DNA of 64,000 nt, taken from Falsiroseomonas sp051433195 (GTDB lineage Bacteria > Pseudomonadota > Alphaproteobacteria > Acetobacterales > Acetobacteraceae). The stretch spans positions 124,001 through 188,000 of the forward strand of contig NZ_JBHMFT010000002.1 of NCBI RefSeq assembly GCF_051433195.1. The letters are read 5' to 3'. A program made the position numbers and the translations under genes. The notes under the pieces are model-generated. The model searched no databases. It was not told the origin of the DNA and saw only the letters and a program-made list of their open reading frames with translations. Positions within the stretch are counted from its first letter, which is position 1, and every line of letters begins with the position of its first letter. Positions 7,486-15,172 of this stretch are shown piece by piece.

Positions 7486-8465
7486 CCCCAGGCCGGGTGC
7501 ACCAGCGGGCTCGCCGCCCCCAGCCGGCGGCGTGCCGCCGCATATTCCGCCCTCAGCCGCTCCACCAGCGCCGCGGCCGGCTGCACGGACCGCACCGCGC
7601 CGATGCCCTGGCCGGAGCCCCAGATGTCCTTCCACTTCTTCACGCGGTTGCCGCCGAAATCCATCTTCGCGGCTTCCTGCGCCGCCAGGTTCGCTGTGTC
7701 GATCCCGGCGCGGACCAGGGAGGGCTTCAGGTAGTTGCCGTGCACGCCGGTGATGAGGTCGGTGTAGACGATGTCCTCCGCCGCGTGGTCCACCACCATC
7801 TGCTTGTGGTCGGCCTCCGCCCGCGCTTCCGCGGTGGCGATGAAGGCGCTGCCGAGATAGGCGAAGTCCGCGCCCAGCGCTTCCGCCGCCAGGATCGCGC
7901 TGCCATGCGCGATGGCGCCCGACAGCGCGATGGGCCCGTCGAACCAGGCGCGCGTTTCCCCGACAAGCGCGAAGGGGGACAGGCTGCCGGCATGGCCGCC
8001 CGCGCCGGCCGCCACCAGCACCAGCCCGTCCGCGCCCTTCTCCACCGCCTTGTGGGCGAAGCGCTGGTTGATGACGTCGTGCAGCACATGGCCGCCATAG
8101 CCATGCACCGTGTCATTCACCTCCGGCCGCGCCCCGAGCGAGGTGATGACCAGCGGCACGCGATGCCGTTCCACCACGCCCAGATCGTGCTCCAGCCGTT
8201 CGTTGGACCGGTGCACGATCAGGTTGATGGCGTAGGGCGCGGCGGGGCGGCCGGGATGCGCCGCGTCATGCGCCGCCAGCCTTTCCTCGATCTCGCACAG
8301 CCATTCGTCGAGCTGGCTTGCCGGACGCGCATTGAGCGAGGGCATCGAGCCCACGATGCCGGCGCAGCATTGCGCCACCACTAGGTCGGGCACGGAAATG
8401 ATGAACAGCGGCGCGGCGATGGCCGGCAGCGAAAGCCGGCCGTGCAGGGTTTCGCGCAGGGTCAT
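7479..8465 (-). CDS. Nitronate monooxygenase family protein
   Basis: A 328-residue TIM-barrel flavoprotein of the NMO/2-nitropropane dioxygenase family, which oxidises alkyl nitronates using FMN. FMN-contact segments are visible: PLFIISVPDLVVAQ near the N-terminus, LVLVAAGAGGHAG in the middle, and GALGADFAYLGSAF-like sequence after it. The family catalytic His fits the GGHAG segment. It is the last gene of a minus-strand operon, and its ATG overlaps the stop of the upstream cysteine hydrolase (ATGA). With a flavin monooxygenase and an amidohydrolase upstream it probably serves in degrading a nitrogenous compound, but the true substrate is unknown. Confidence 0.87.
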   Translation of the reverse strand: MTLRETLHGRLSLPAIAAPLFIISVPDLVVAQCCAGIVGSMPSLNARPASQLDEWLCEIEERLAAHDAAHPGRPAAPYAINLIVHRSNERLEHDLGVVERHRVPLVITSLGARPEVNDTVHGYGGHVLHDVINQRFAHKAVEKGADGLVLVAAGAGGHAGSLSPFALVGETRAWFDGPIALSGAIAHGSAILAAEALGADFAYLGSAFIATAEARAEADHKQMVVDHAAEDIVYTDLITGVHGNYLKPSLVRAGIDTANLAAQEAAKMDFGGNRVKKWKDIWGSGQGIGAVRSVQPAAALVERLRAEYAAARRRLGAASPLVHPAWGG

Positions 8466-9085
8466 CCCGCTGCCGCCTCGATCTCCGCCCGCGTCAGCAG
8501 GTCCGCGTATTTCTGCCCCATGTCGAACAGGTTCGCCTCATGCGGCCCGAGCGCGCGGTCGCCGACGCAATCCGTCGCGACGATGGTGCGCAGGTTGTGC
8601 TGCATCGAATCCACCACCGTCGCGCGCACGCAGCCGGATGTCGTGCAGCCTGTCACCACCAGCGTGTCCGCGCCCTGGTAGCGCAGCCAGCTTGCGAGGT
8701 TCGTGTCGAAGAAGGCGGAGGCGCCCTGCTTGCGGATGATGTGCTCGCCGGGCCGCGGCGCCAGCGCCGGTACGATCTGCGACAGCGGGGAGCTTTCCGT
8801 CAGCTTCAGCAGCGACGGCGCCTTCAGCGTGAAGACGCCGGCATCCGACCCATCCTCGGCATAGACCACGCGGGTATGCGCCACGGGCCAGCGATGCGCG
8901 CGGGCAAAGGCCAGCAGGTGCACCGTCTGTTCGATGGCCGGGGCGATGTTGCCGCCGCCGAAATGCGCCGGGTCGGCGAAGCCCACCACGAAGTCCACCA
9001 TCACCAGCGCCGGCCGCTGCCCCATGCCGGCGCGCTGGCCCATGCCCTGGCGGTGATAGATGTCGGCCTCGGGGTGCCCGCTCAT
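8462..9085 (-). CDS. Isochorismatase-family cysteine hydrolase, maleamate amidohydrolase-like
   Basis: A 207-residue isochorismatase-fold hydrolase. The triad is recognisable: Asp in VMVDFVVGF, Lys in IIRKQGASAFF and the nucleophilic Cys in VTGCTTSGCVRATVVDSM. The segment CVGDRALGPHEANLFDMGQKY resembles N-carbamoylsarcosine amidase and maleamate amidohydrolase (NicF) more than true isochorismatases, suggesting release of ammonia from a small amide. It is coupled by ATGA overlaps on both sides: to a 26-codon mini-ORF upstream and to the nitronate monooxygenase downstream. NicF-type function is inferred from motif similarity; other nicotinate-pathway genes are absent from the window. Confidence 0.82.
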   Translation of the reverse strand: MSGHPEADIYHRQGMGQRAGMGQRPALVMVDFVVGFADPAHFGGGNIAPAIEQTVHLLAFARAHRWPVAHTRVVYAEDGSDAGVFTLKAPSLLKLTESSPLSQIVPALAPRPGEHIIRKQGASAFFDTNLASWLRYQGADTLVVTGCTTSGCVRATVVDSMQHNLRTIVATDCVGDRALGPHEANLFDMGQKYADLLTRAEIEAAAG

Positions 9086-9162
9086 ATCCGGCGCATGACG
9101 TGCTGGCGCACGTCATCCTCAGACGCCAGCCGCAGGTTGAAACGTCGGGCGCCAGGACTCAT
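9082..9162 (-). CDS. 26-codon mini-ORF coupled at both ends
   Basis: An ATG at 9162 overlaps the stop of the upstream monooxygenase gene (ATGA), and its own TGA at 9084-9082 overlaps the ATG of the cysteine hydrolase, again as ATGA. The peptide starts MSPGARRF and ends QHVMRRI; it is basic and resembles nothing I know. A 9-base-pair hairpin lies inside it. Both overlaps are visible facts. Whether the peptide works itself or only carries ribosomes to the next gene cannot be decided here. Confidence 0.4.
   Translation of the reverse strand: MSPGARRFNLRLASEDDVRQHVMRRI
9095..9116. repeat. Inverted repeat inside the mini-ORF
   Basis: ATGACGTGC (9095-9103) and GCACGTCAT (9108-9116) are perfect inverted repeats around a 4-base loop. 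In the minus-strand mRNA this is a stable hairpin about ten bases before the cysteine hydrolase start codon. It could hinder initiation there unless ribosomes translate the mini-ORF through it. Confidence 0.5.
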
Positions 9163-10358
9163 GCCACCGCCTCCAGGTCACGCAGCGATTGGATCATCGA
9201 GCTTCGCAGCAGGTAGGCGTGGTGCCGTGCCGGGTCGGCGACGGTGGCGCGCAATTCGTCATGGTAGGCGGCGCGTGCCGCCGGGTCGCGCTGGTTCAGG
9301 ATCTGCCGGTTGCGCAGCGCCTGCTGCTGCACGACGTCGAGCGCCACCTTGCGGCGCTGCCGCCCGTAGCGGCCCATCGTCGCAAGCCCGGCGCCCTTCC
9401 ACACCGCGGTCAGCTTCTCCGCCAGGTTGAAGGCATCGTGGATGCCGCCATTCATGCCCATGCCGCCGAGCGGGTTGTTGATGTGCGCCGCATCGCCGGC
9501 CAGGAACACGCGCCCCTGCGCGTATTCGTCCACCACCCGCTCATGCACCCGGTAGGCGGTGCGGTGGCCGAGGGTGAAGCCGGCGGGGTTCGCCACCACC
9601 GCCTGCAACCGCGCCTCGATCCGCGCCGGGTCCATCATGCTGTCCTCGGACTGGGATGCATCGGTCGGGAACAGCACGCGCCACAGGCTGCGGGTGCGCA
9701 GCAGCACGTACCATTCCTCGGGGTCCGAGATGTAGGAGATGTCGGCGAGGTCAGGGATCGCCTCGTGGAACGGGAATGGCGTCGACAGCGTCAGGAAGAT
9801 TTCCGGAATCGTCTGCCCGCGGAACTCCACGCCGAGCGCGCGCCGCACCGCGCTGCGCGCGCCATCGGCACCGATCAGGTAGCTGCCCTGGAGCGCCTCG
9901 CGCGATCCGTCCGGACGCTCGATGGTCAGCGTCACGCCATCGGCGTCCTGCGCCACGTCGGCCGCCCTGGCGTCGTAGAAGAAGGTGACATCCGGGTTGG
10001 CCGCCATCCGGTCGCGCAGCATCCGCGTCAGGCGCCACTGCTCGCATTGCAGGCGATAGGGATGGTCCGTGTCGCCGGACAGGCGGCCCATGTCGAAGGT
10101 CGCGATGGGGCCGGTCTGGCGGTCGCGGAACTGCCAGTGCGGGCAGACCAGCCCCTGCTCCACCAGCGCCTCCACCACGCCGAAGCGGCGCAGCATGTCG
10201 AGCGTCGGCGGGTGGAAGGTGGAGGCGCGGAGGTCGGAGGGGAGTTCCTCGGCCTGTTCCACGATGGTCACCGGGATGCCTTCCCCCGCCAGGTAGGCGG
10301 CGGCGACCATGCCGACCGGGCCGGCGCCGGCGATGAGAACGGGGAGGGGTTTCGGCAT
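9159..10358 (-). CDS. FAD-dependent aromatic monooxygenase (PHBH/UbiH-like)
   Basis: A 399-residue class A flavin monooxygenase. The N-terminal Rossmann motif GAGPVGMVAAAYLA begins near residue 10, the central DG motif is in IGADGARSAVRRALG, and the GD motif is in FLAGDAAHINNPLGGMGMNGG. The open frame extends 28 codons upstream, but the ATG at 10358 puts the dinucleotide motif at the usual place near the N-terminus. It should hydroxylate an aromatic substrate with NAD(P)H and O2. It is the first gene of the minus-strand catabolic operon. The substrate is unknown; the amidohydrolase downstream suggests an N-heterocycle or amide-bearing ring. Confidence 0.87.
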   Translation of the reverse strand: MPKPLPVLIAGAGPVGMVAAAYLAGEGIPVTIVEQAEELPSDLRASTFHPPTLDMLRRFGVVEALVEQGLVCPHWQFRDRQTGPIATFDMGRLSGDTDHPYRLQCEQWRLTRMLRDRMAANPDVTFFYDARAADVAQDADGVTLTIERPDGSREALQGSYLIGADGARSAVRRALGVEFRGQTIPEIFLTLSTPFPFHEAIPDLADISYISDPEEWYVLLRTRSLWRVLFPTDASQSEDSMMDPARIEARLQAVVANPAGFTLGHRTAYRVHERVVDEYAQGRVFLAGDAAHINNPLGGMGMNGGIHDAFNLAEKLTAVWKGAGLATMGRYGRQRRKVALDVVQQQALRNRQILNQRDPAARAAYHDELRATVADPARHHAYLLRSSMIQSLRDLEAVA

Positions 10359-10456
10359 CGGGCGTCCCTGGCTGCAGCGGCCGGAGCATGGCGCGCCGGG
10401 CCGCATCGCGAAAGGCCCCGGCTTGTTCCGGCCCTGGCCCACCGCATCTATGCCCC

Positions 10457-11287
10457 ATGAACCTCCCCTTAAGCTTCCCCTTCCTGGCCAAGCCGCCCCG
10501 CATCGCCGTGCTGCGTCTGTCCGGCGTCATCGCCGCCCGCCCCGCCGGCGCCTTCGCCGCCGCCGGCATCAGCGCCCAGGCCACCGGCCCGCTGATCGAC
10601 CGCGCCTTCGGCATCAAGCGCCTGGCCGCGGTTGCGCTGGTGGTGAACTCCCCCGGCGGGTCCGCCGTGCAGTCCAGCCTGGTGGCGCAGCGCATCCGGC
10701 GGCTGGCGGACAAGAAGAAGATCCCGATCACCGCCTATGTCGAGGATGCCGCGGCCTCCGGCGGCTACTGGCTGGCCTGCGCGGCGGATGAGATCGTGGC
10801 CGACCCCGCCAGCATCCTCGGCTCCATCGGCGTCATCAGCGCCAGCTTCGGGCTGGAGGAGGCGATCGGCCGGCTCGGCGTGCAGCGCCGGATGCACACG
10901 GCGGGGGAGGACAAGAGCTTCCTCGACCCCTTCCGCCCGGAACGGCCGGATGATGTGGCGCGGCTGGAGACGCTGCTCGCCGACCTGCATGGGACGTTCC
11001 AGGACTGGGTCCGCCTGCGCCGCGGCGCAAAGCTGCGGGCGCCGGAGGCGGAGTTGTTCAACGGCCGCTTCTGGACCGGCAGGCGCGCCGTGGAACTCGG
11101 CCTGGCGGACCGGCTGGGCGAGGCCTCGGCCGACCTCCGCGCCCGCTTCGGCGACAAGGCGCAGATGATCGGCATCGGCGCCCGCCGCCCGCCCTGGCCG
11201 CTTCGGCTGCTCTCGGGCGCATCCCTGGCGGAGGGTGCGATGGCGGTCGTGGAGGAACGGGCGGCCTGGGCGCGGCTGGGGCTGTAG
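10457..11287 (+). CDS. S49 family serine peptidase (SppA/SohB-like)
   Basis: A 276-residue S49-family peptidase lacking an obvious N-terminal membrane anchor. The Ser/Lys dyad is visible: S101 in AAASGGYW and K153 in GEDKSFLDPF, and the NSPGG oxyanion segment precedes them. The length suits the short SohB-like forms. I chose the ATG at 10457 over an in-frame upstream codon because its product begins with family-like sequence and the extension is low-complexity GC-driven. It diverges from the monooxygenase operon. The family degrades signal peptides or membrane-derived fragments; the actual substrate is not inferable. Confidence 0.88.
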   Translation: MNLPLSFPFLAKPPRIAVLRLSGVIAARPAGAFAAAGISAQATGPLIDRAFGIKRLAAVALVVNSPGGSAVQSSLVAQRIRRLADKKKIPITAYVEDAAASGGYWLACAADEIVADPASILGSIGVISASFGLEEAIGRLGVQRRMHTAGEDKSFLDPFRPERPDDVARLETLLADLHGTFQDWVRLRRGAKLRAPEAELFNGRFWTGRRAVELGLADRLGEASADLRARFGDKAQMIGIGARRPPWPLRLLSGASLAEGAMAVVEERAAWARLGL

Positions 11288-11371
11288 CGACCGGACTGCT
11301 GGGGCGCGCATCACGCGATGCGGTCGCGCGCGACCTGGCAACCTGCAATCCAGCCCCTTGTAGCGGGATTT

Positions 11372-11401
11372 TTGTTACCGATCTACACTTCGCCGTAACA
11401 A
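11372..11401. promoter_or_regulatory. Inverted repeat upstream of the histidine kinase gene
   Basis: TTGTTAC (11372-11378) and GTAACAA (11395-11401) are a perfect inverted repeat separated by 16 bases, ending 14 bases before the kinase start codon. The half sites are 23 bases apart, about two helical turns, as for a dimeric or paired regulator. The stretch is noticeably AT-richer than its surroundings. I do not recognise a named operator. Confidence 0.45.
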
Positions 11402-11415
11402 GATCAGCGGGTGCC

Positions 11416-12696
11416 ATGAACACCAATCTGACAGGGGAGCATTCTTCGTATTCTAGAGCCGGACGCCACGGCTACCGGCCGGATCTTGCAAACGCTGATT
11501 TCCAGGAGCCGGACCAGCTACCCTTCGTGCCGCCCCTGCCGGCCAGGAGGGGTGGGCATTGGGCGGACCGGGCGGGAGATGCCGAAGCGGACGCCGGTCG
11601 CTTCAGGGCCTATTTCAACACCTCCGTCGACTGCCTGTTCCATGTCAACGTGACGCGGGCGGGCAACTTCGTCTACGAGATGATCAATCCGGTCGGCCTG
11701 GCGCATGCCGGGACAACGCTGGAACGCGTTCGTGGCCGGACGCCGGTGCAGGTACTGGGCGCCGAGATCGGGGGTGTCATCACCGAGGGGCTTCGACAGG
11801 TCCGGGATACCTGCCGGCCATATGCCTACGAGCCGACCTTCCAGTTCGGCTCGGACACGATCGTCTACGAGGCGTTGTACATGCCGCTGCTCGACTCGGG
11901 CGGGGCCGTGGTCGGCATCCTGGGCCGCGCGACGGACATCACCCAGCGTCGCCGCCTCGAAGGCTCGCTGCGCCAGGCGCAGAAGATGGAGGCGCTGGGT
12001 CAGCTGGCGGGGGGCGTGGCGCATGACTTCAACAATATCCTTGCCGCCATGAGCAGCTGCCTCGCGCTGCTCGGCCGGCGCGCCCTGGCGACGGAGGATC
12101 TGGCGCTTCTGGTCGAGGCGCAGCGGACGCTCGAGCGTGGTGCTGCCCTGACCTCCCGTTTGCTGGGCTTCAGCCGCCAGCAGCCGCTGGAACGGTCGCC
12201 GGTGGATTTCAACCGGTCCCTGGCCGAGATGGCGATGCTGCTGGGCCGTACGCTGGGCCGCAACGTGCGCATCGCAGCCCATTGCGCCCCGGAGCTGTGG
12301 CCGGCGCTGGCAGACCGCAACCAGGTCGAGTTGGCCATCATGAACCTGGCGATCAATGCGCGCGACGCGATGCCGGAGGGCGGCGAGCTGACCCTGACGA
12401 CGCGCAACGCAACGATCGCGTCCCGCCAGGACAGCGGGCTCGAAGTCGGCGATTACGTCGCCATCGCGATGCGGAACACCGGCACCGGTATGTCGGCCGA
12501 GGTCCTGGCGCGGGCGCTCGAGCCCTTCTTCACCACCAAGCCGCCCAGCCAGGGTACCGGCCTTGGCCTGAGCATGGTTCAGGGCGTGGTGCGCCAGCTT
12601 GGCGGCGGGCTGGATATCGTCAGCCAACCCGGCGAAGGGACCTGCGTCACCCTCTATCTGCCGCGGGCGCCGCAGGAGGCGACCGTCGGCGGTTGA
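11416..12696 (+). CDS. PAS domain-containing histidine kinase
   Basis: A 426-residue soluble sensor kinase. Residues 60-180 form a PAS-like domain ending in GRATDITQRRRLE. The phosphoacceptor H203 is in the GGVAHDFNNIL H-box, followed by the N-box NLAINARDAM, EPFFTTK and the GTGLGLSMV G2 box. There are no membrane segments or receiver domain, and no response regulator gene is adjacent, so the partner is encoded elsewhere. The G1 box reads RNTGTGM with N354 where Asp is usual (DTGTGM); that Asp normally contacts the adenine of ATP. The kinase may be weak, altered or act as a phosphatase. Confidence 0.85.
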   Translation: MNTNLTGEHSSYSRAGRHGYRPDLANADFQEPDQLPFVPPLPARRGGHWADRAGDAEADAGRFRAYFNTSVDCLFHVNVTRAGNFVYEMINPVGLAHAGTTLERVRGRTPVQVLGAEIGGVITEGLRQVRDTCRPYAYEPTFQFGSDTIVYEALYMPLLDSGGAVVGILGRATDITQRRRLEGSLRQAQKMEALGQLAGGVAHDFNNILAAMSSCLALLGRRALATEDLALLVEAQRTLERGAALTSRLLGFSRQQPLERSPVDFNRSLAEMAMLLGRTLGRNVRIAAHCAPELWPALADRNQVELAIMNLAINARDAMPEGGELTLTTRNATIASRQDSGLEVGDYVAIAMRNTGTGMSAEVLARALEPFFTTKPPSQGTGLGLSMVQGVVRQLGGGLDIVSQPGEGTCVTLYLPRAPQEATVGG

Positions 12697-12785
12697 CGAC
12701 CGCTCGCTCACCAGCCTGCCGCCCCTGTCATGTCCCCGACCAGCCGCGCTTCTGGTCCGTCGCGCGGCCTGCTACGGCATGGACG

Positions 12786-13517
12786 ATGATCTCGGGCATC
12801 GCTGCTTCCTCACTCGATCCGTCCGGCGGCCTGGTGCTGCTGCCCGGCTATATGCTCGACTCCGATCTGTGGCGGGAGGTGGAGCCGGCGCTCGCGCGCC
12901 TCGGCCCGGTGCGGCATGGCGACCTGTTCCAGGACGACACGATCGAGGCCATGGCGCGGCGCGTGCTGGAGGCCGCGCCGCAGCACTTCGTCCTGGTCGG
13001 CTTCTCCATGGGTGGCTACGTGGCGCGGGAGGTGGCGCGAATGGCGCCCGCGCGGGTCGCGTCCCTGGTGCTGGTCGCCACCTCCGCCCGCGCCGACAGC
13101 GATGCGCAGCGGGCGCGGCGGGAGGCCATTGCCCGGCGGCCGGCCGAGACCGCCTTCCGTGGCCTGAGCCGCACCGCCCTCGCGGCGTCGCTGCACCCGG
13201 ACCGGGCCGGCGATGCGGTGCTGCTGGAGCGGCTGCGCGCCATGGGCGACCGGCTCGGCGGCACGGTCTTCGCCCGGCAATCGCGGCTGCGGCGGGATGC
13301 GCCCGATGCTCGCCTCGGCGACATCGCCTGCCCCACCCTGGTCATCGCCGCCGACCACGACCGCCTGCGCAGCCTGGCGGAGGCCGAGGAACTGCGCGAC
13401 GGCATCCCCGGCGCGGTGCTGCGCGTGGTGGCGGGCAGCGGCCACATGATCCCGATCGAGGCGCCGGAGGCCCTGGCGCGGCTGATCCTGGACTTCGTCG
13501 GTCAGCCGGAGACCTGA
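12786..13517 (+). CDS. Alpha/beta fold hydrolase
   Basis: A 243-residue alpha/beta hydrolase. The nucleophile elbow GFSMGG has S74, an Asp near residue 194 follows the ADHDRL strand, and H220 is in GSGHMIPIEAPE, giving a full Ser-Asp-His triad. The N-terminus reads LVLLPGYMLDSDLW, where PGY occupies the usual oxyanion HGG/PG position. The ATG at 12786 is the first in frame that makes sense; the open frame extends upstream only as an overlap with the kinase gene. Substrate class is not evident. Its 3' end overlaps the convergent SnoaL-like gene by 16 bases. Confidence 0.85.
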   Translation: MISGIAASSLDPSGGLVLLPGYMLDSDLWREVEPALARLGPVRHGDLFQDDTIEAMARRVLEAAPQHFVLVGFSMGGYVAREVARMAPARVASLVLVATSARADSDAQRARREAIARRPAETAFRGLSRTALAASLHPDRAGDAVLLERLRAMGDRLGGTVFARQSRLRRDAPDARLGDIACPTLVIAADHDRLRSLAEAEELRDGIPGAVLRVVAGSGHMIPIEAPEALARLILDFVGQPET

Positions 13518-13906
13518 CGGATCCAGTCCGGCAGGTTGTAGTGCGTCGCGACGCGGGCGATCAGCCCGCCTCGGATCGTGAAGAAGGCGCCGGCCGGCAG
13601 GCGGTAGCCCTGGCCGCGCGCCTCCGGCAGGCCCGGGTCGGTGCGCAGGTAGCGGCCGGTGACGACGAATTCCGCCGCGGCGCGCTGGCCGGTGGCGTCC
13701 ACCATCACCACCAGATCCTCGATCCGCTCGGCATAGGCGGCGTCCATCTGCGCCAGGAAGGCGATGAAGGCGGCCTTGCCCTGGCGCCGCGCGCCCTGGT
13801 TCACGTCATGCACCACGTCATCGGCGACCATCGCCAGCATCGTGGCGCGGTCGCCGGTGTCGAAGGCGGCGTAGTAGGCGCGGATCAGGGCTTCGGCTTC
13901 GGTCAT
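13502..13906 (-). CDS. Ketosteroid isomerase-related / SnoaL-like protein
   Basis: A 134-residue protein of the NTF2-like superfamily (ketosteroid isomerase-related). It opens with the typical helix LIRAYYAAFDTGDRATMLAMVADDVVHDVNQG and ends with strands around LIARVATHYNLPDWIRQV. An upstream ATG would add 19 non-family residues, so 13906 is preferred. It lies convergent to the hydrolase and divergent from glyQ. Proteins of this fold bind small hydrophobic molecules or catalyse isomerisation and cyclisation; the role here is unknown. Confidence 0.8.
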   Translation of the reverse strand: MTEAEALIRAYYAAFDTGDRATMLAMVADDVVHDVNQGARRQGKAAFIAFLAQMDAAYAERIEDLVVMVDATGQRAAAEFVVTGRYLRTDPGLPEARGQGYRLPAGAFFTIRGGLIARVATHYNLPDWIRQVSG

Positions 13907-13983
13907 GGCAGGCGGTCCCCGGGTTGCCGGGCGACCCGGCCGGGCGGTATTGAACCGCGGCAACCTCCCCCGGCAAGACCCGC

Positions 13984-14853
13984 ATGTCCGACAAGCCGCC
14001 CGCCTTCCAGGAGATCATCCTGCGGCTCCATCGCTTCTGGGGTGCGCAGGGCTGCCTGATCCTGCAGCCCTACGACATGGAAGTCGGCGCCGGCACCTTC
14101 CACCCGGCGACGACTTTGCGCGCGCTGGGGCCGAAGCCCTGGTCGGCCGCCTATGTGCAGCCGAGCCGCCGCCCCTCCGATGGCCGCTACGGCGAGAATC
14201 CGAACCGGCTGCAGCACTACTACCAGTACCAGGTCATCATGAAGCCGAGCCCGCGCGACGCGCAGGACCTGCTGATCGCCAGCTACCGCGAGCTCGGCCT
14301 CGACCCCATGAAGCACGATTTCCGCTTCGTCGAGGATGACTGGGAAAGCCCGACCCTCGGCGCCTGGGGCCTGGGGTGGGAGGTCTGGTGCGACGGCATG
14401 GAGGTGGGCCAGTTCACCTATTTCCAGCAGGTCGGCGGCATCGCCTGCGAGGTGCCGTCCTTCGAGATGACCTACGGCCTGGAACGCCTGGCGATGTTCA
14501 TCCAGGACGTCGACGACGTTTTCGACATTGACTTCAACGGGCGTGGCGTGACCTACGGCGAAGTCTTCCGCCGCGCCGAGGTCGAGTACAGCCACCACAA
14601 TTTCACCGGCGCCGACACCGCGATGCTGTTCCGCCACTTCGCGGATGCGGAGGCCGAGTGCCAGTCCCTGCTGGCCTACGACCCGCCCCTGGCGCTGCCG
14701 GCCTATGACCAGTGCATCAAGGCCAGCCACCGCTTCAACCTGCTCGACGCCCGCGGCGCCATCAGCGTGACGGAACGCGCCGCCTATATCGGCCGCGTCC
14801 GTGCCCTGGCGAAGGGCTGTTGCGAGGCCTGGGTGGCGGGCGAGGCCGCGTGA
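13984..14853 (+). CDS. glyQ: Glycine--tRNA ligase alpha subunit
   Basis: A 289-residue alpha chain of the alpha2beta2 bacterial glycyl-tRNA synthetase, which activates glycine and charges tRNA-Gly. Family blocks are evident: LILRLHRFWGAQGCLILQPYD, the HPATTLRALGPKPW region, YVQPSRRPSDGRYGENPNRLQHYYQ and FTYFQQVGG. The length is normal. In most bacteria glyS follows directly; here two toxin-antitoxin genes intervene, and glyS begins 701 bases after the glyQ stop. Confidence 0.97.
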   Translation: MSDKPPAFQEIILRLHRFWGAQGCLILQPYDMEVGAGTFHPATTLRALGPKPWSAAYVQPSRRPSDGRYGENPNRLQHYYQYQVIMKPSPRDAQDLLIASYRELGLDPMKHDFRFVEDDWESPTLGAWGLGWEVWCDGMEVGQFTYFQQVGGIACEVPSFEMTYGLERLAMFIQDVDDVFDIDFNGRGVTYGEVFRRAEVEYSHHNFTGADTAMLFRHFADAEAECQSLLAYDPPLALPAYDQCIKASHRFNLLDARGAISVTERAAYIGRVRALAKGCCEAWVAGEAA

Positions 14854-14865
14854 CTTTTGCCCGGG

Positions 14866-14909
14866 TTTCTACCATGATGCGCCCTCTTTCTACCAGGAGG
14901 GCGCCATGG
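14866..14909 (+). promoter_or_regulatory. vapB leader: direct repeats and RBS-occluding inverted repeat
   Basis: Two copies of TTTCTACCA lie at 14866-14874 and 14887-14895, exactly 21 bases (two helical turns) apart. The perfect inverted repeat GCGCCCTC (14879-14886) and GAGGGCGC (14897-14904) encloses the second copy. CCAT at 14872-14875 can further pair with ATGG at 14906-14909. The right arm contains the AGGAGG ribosome-binding site and the extension covers the start codon. The DNA could be a VapB operator, and the RNA could hide the vapB start. The repeats are seen; the roles are inferred. Confidence 0.55.
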
Positions 14910-15172
14910 GCCAGTTGAACATCAAGGACGAGGCACTGATCGCCGACGCCAAGGCGCTGGCGGAACTGCTCGGCACGAGCACCACCGCGGCACTGCGCGA
15001 AGCGGTGCAGGCGCGGCTGGCCGCCGAGCGCGCGGCGCGGGATGACAAGGTGCGGCGGAAGTACGAGGCGCTGATGGCGATCGGCCGCCGCGTGCGCGAA
15101 AGCCTGCCGCCCGGCGCCAGTTTCAGCAGCGACCACTCGGACCTCTATGACGAGAACGGCCTGCCAAAATGA
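14906..15172 (+). CDS. vapB: VapB-type antitoxin (PSK transcription factor family)
   Basis: An 88-residue antitoxin of the Rv0623/PSK-trans-fac type. The N-terminal MGQLNIKDEALIADAKALA is the ribbon-helix-helix-like DNA-binding part, the middle is a charged helix, and the C-terminal tail (SSDHSDLYDENGLPK) is the usual toxin-wrapping segment. AGGAGG precedes the ATG. The vapC start overlaps its stop as ATGA. It should neutralise VapC and repress its own transcription. It lies 52 bases after glyQ in the same direction, so it may be read from the glyQ promoter as well as its own. Confidence 0.88.
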   Translation: MGQLNIKDEALIADAKALAELLGTSTTAALREAVQARLAAERAARDDKVRRKYEALMAIGRRVRESLPPGASFSSDHSDLYDENGLPK

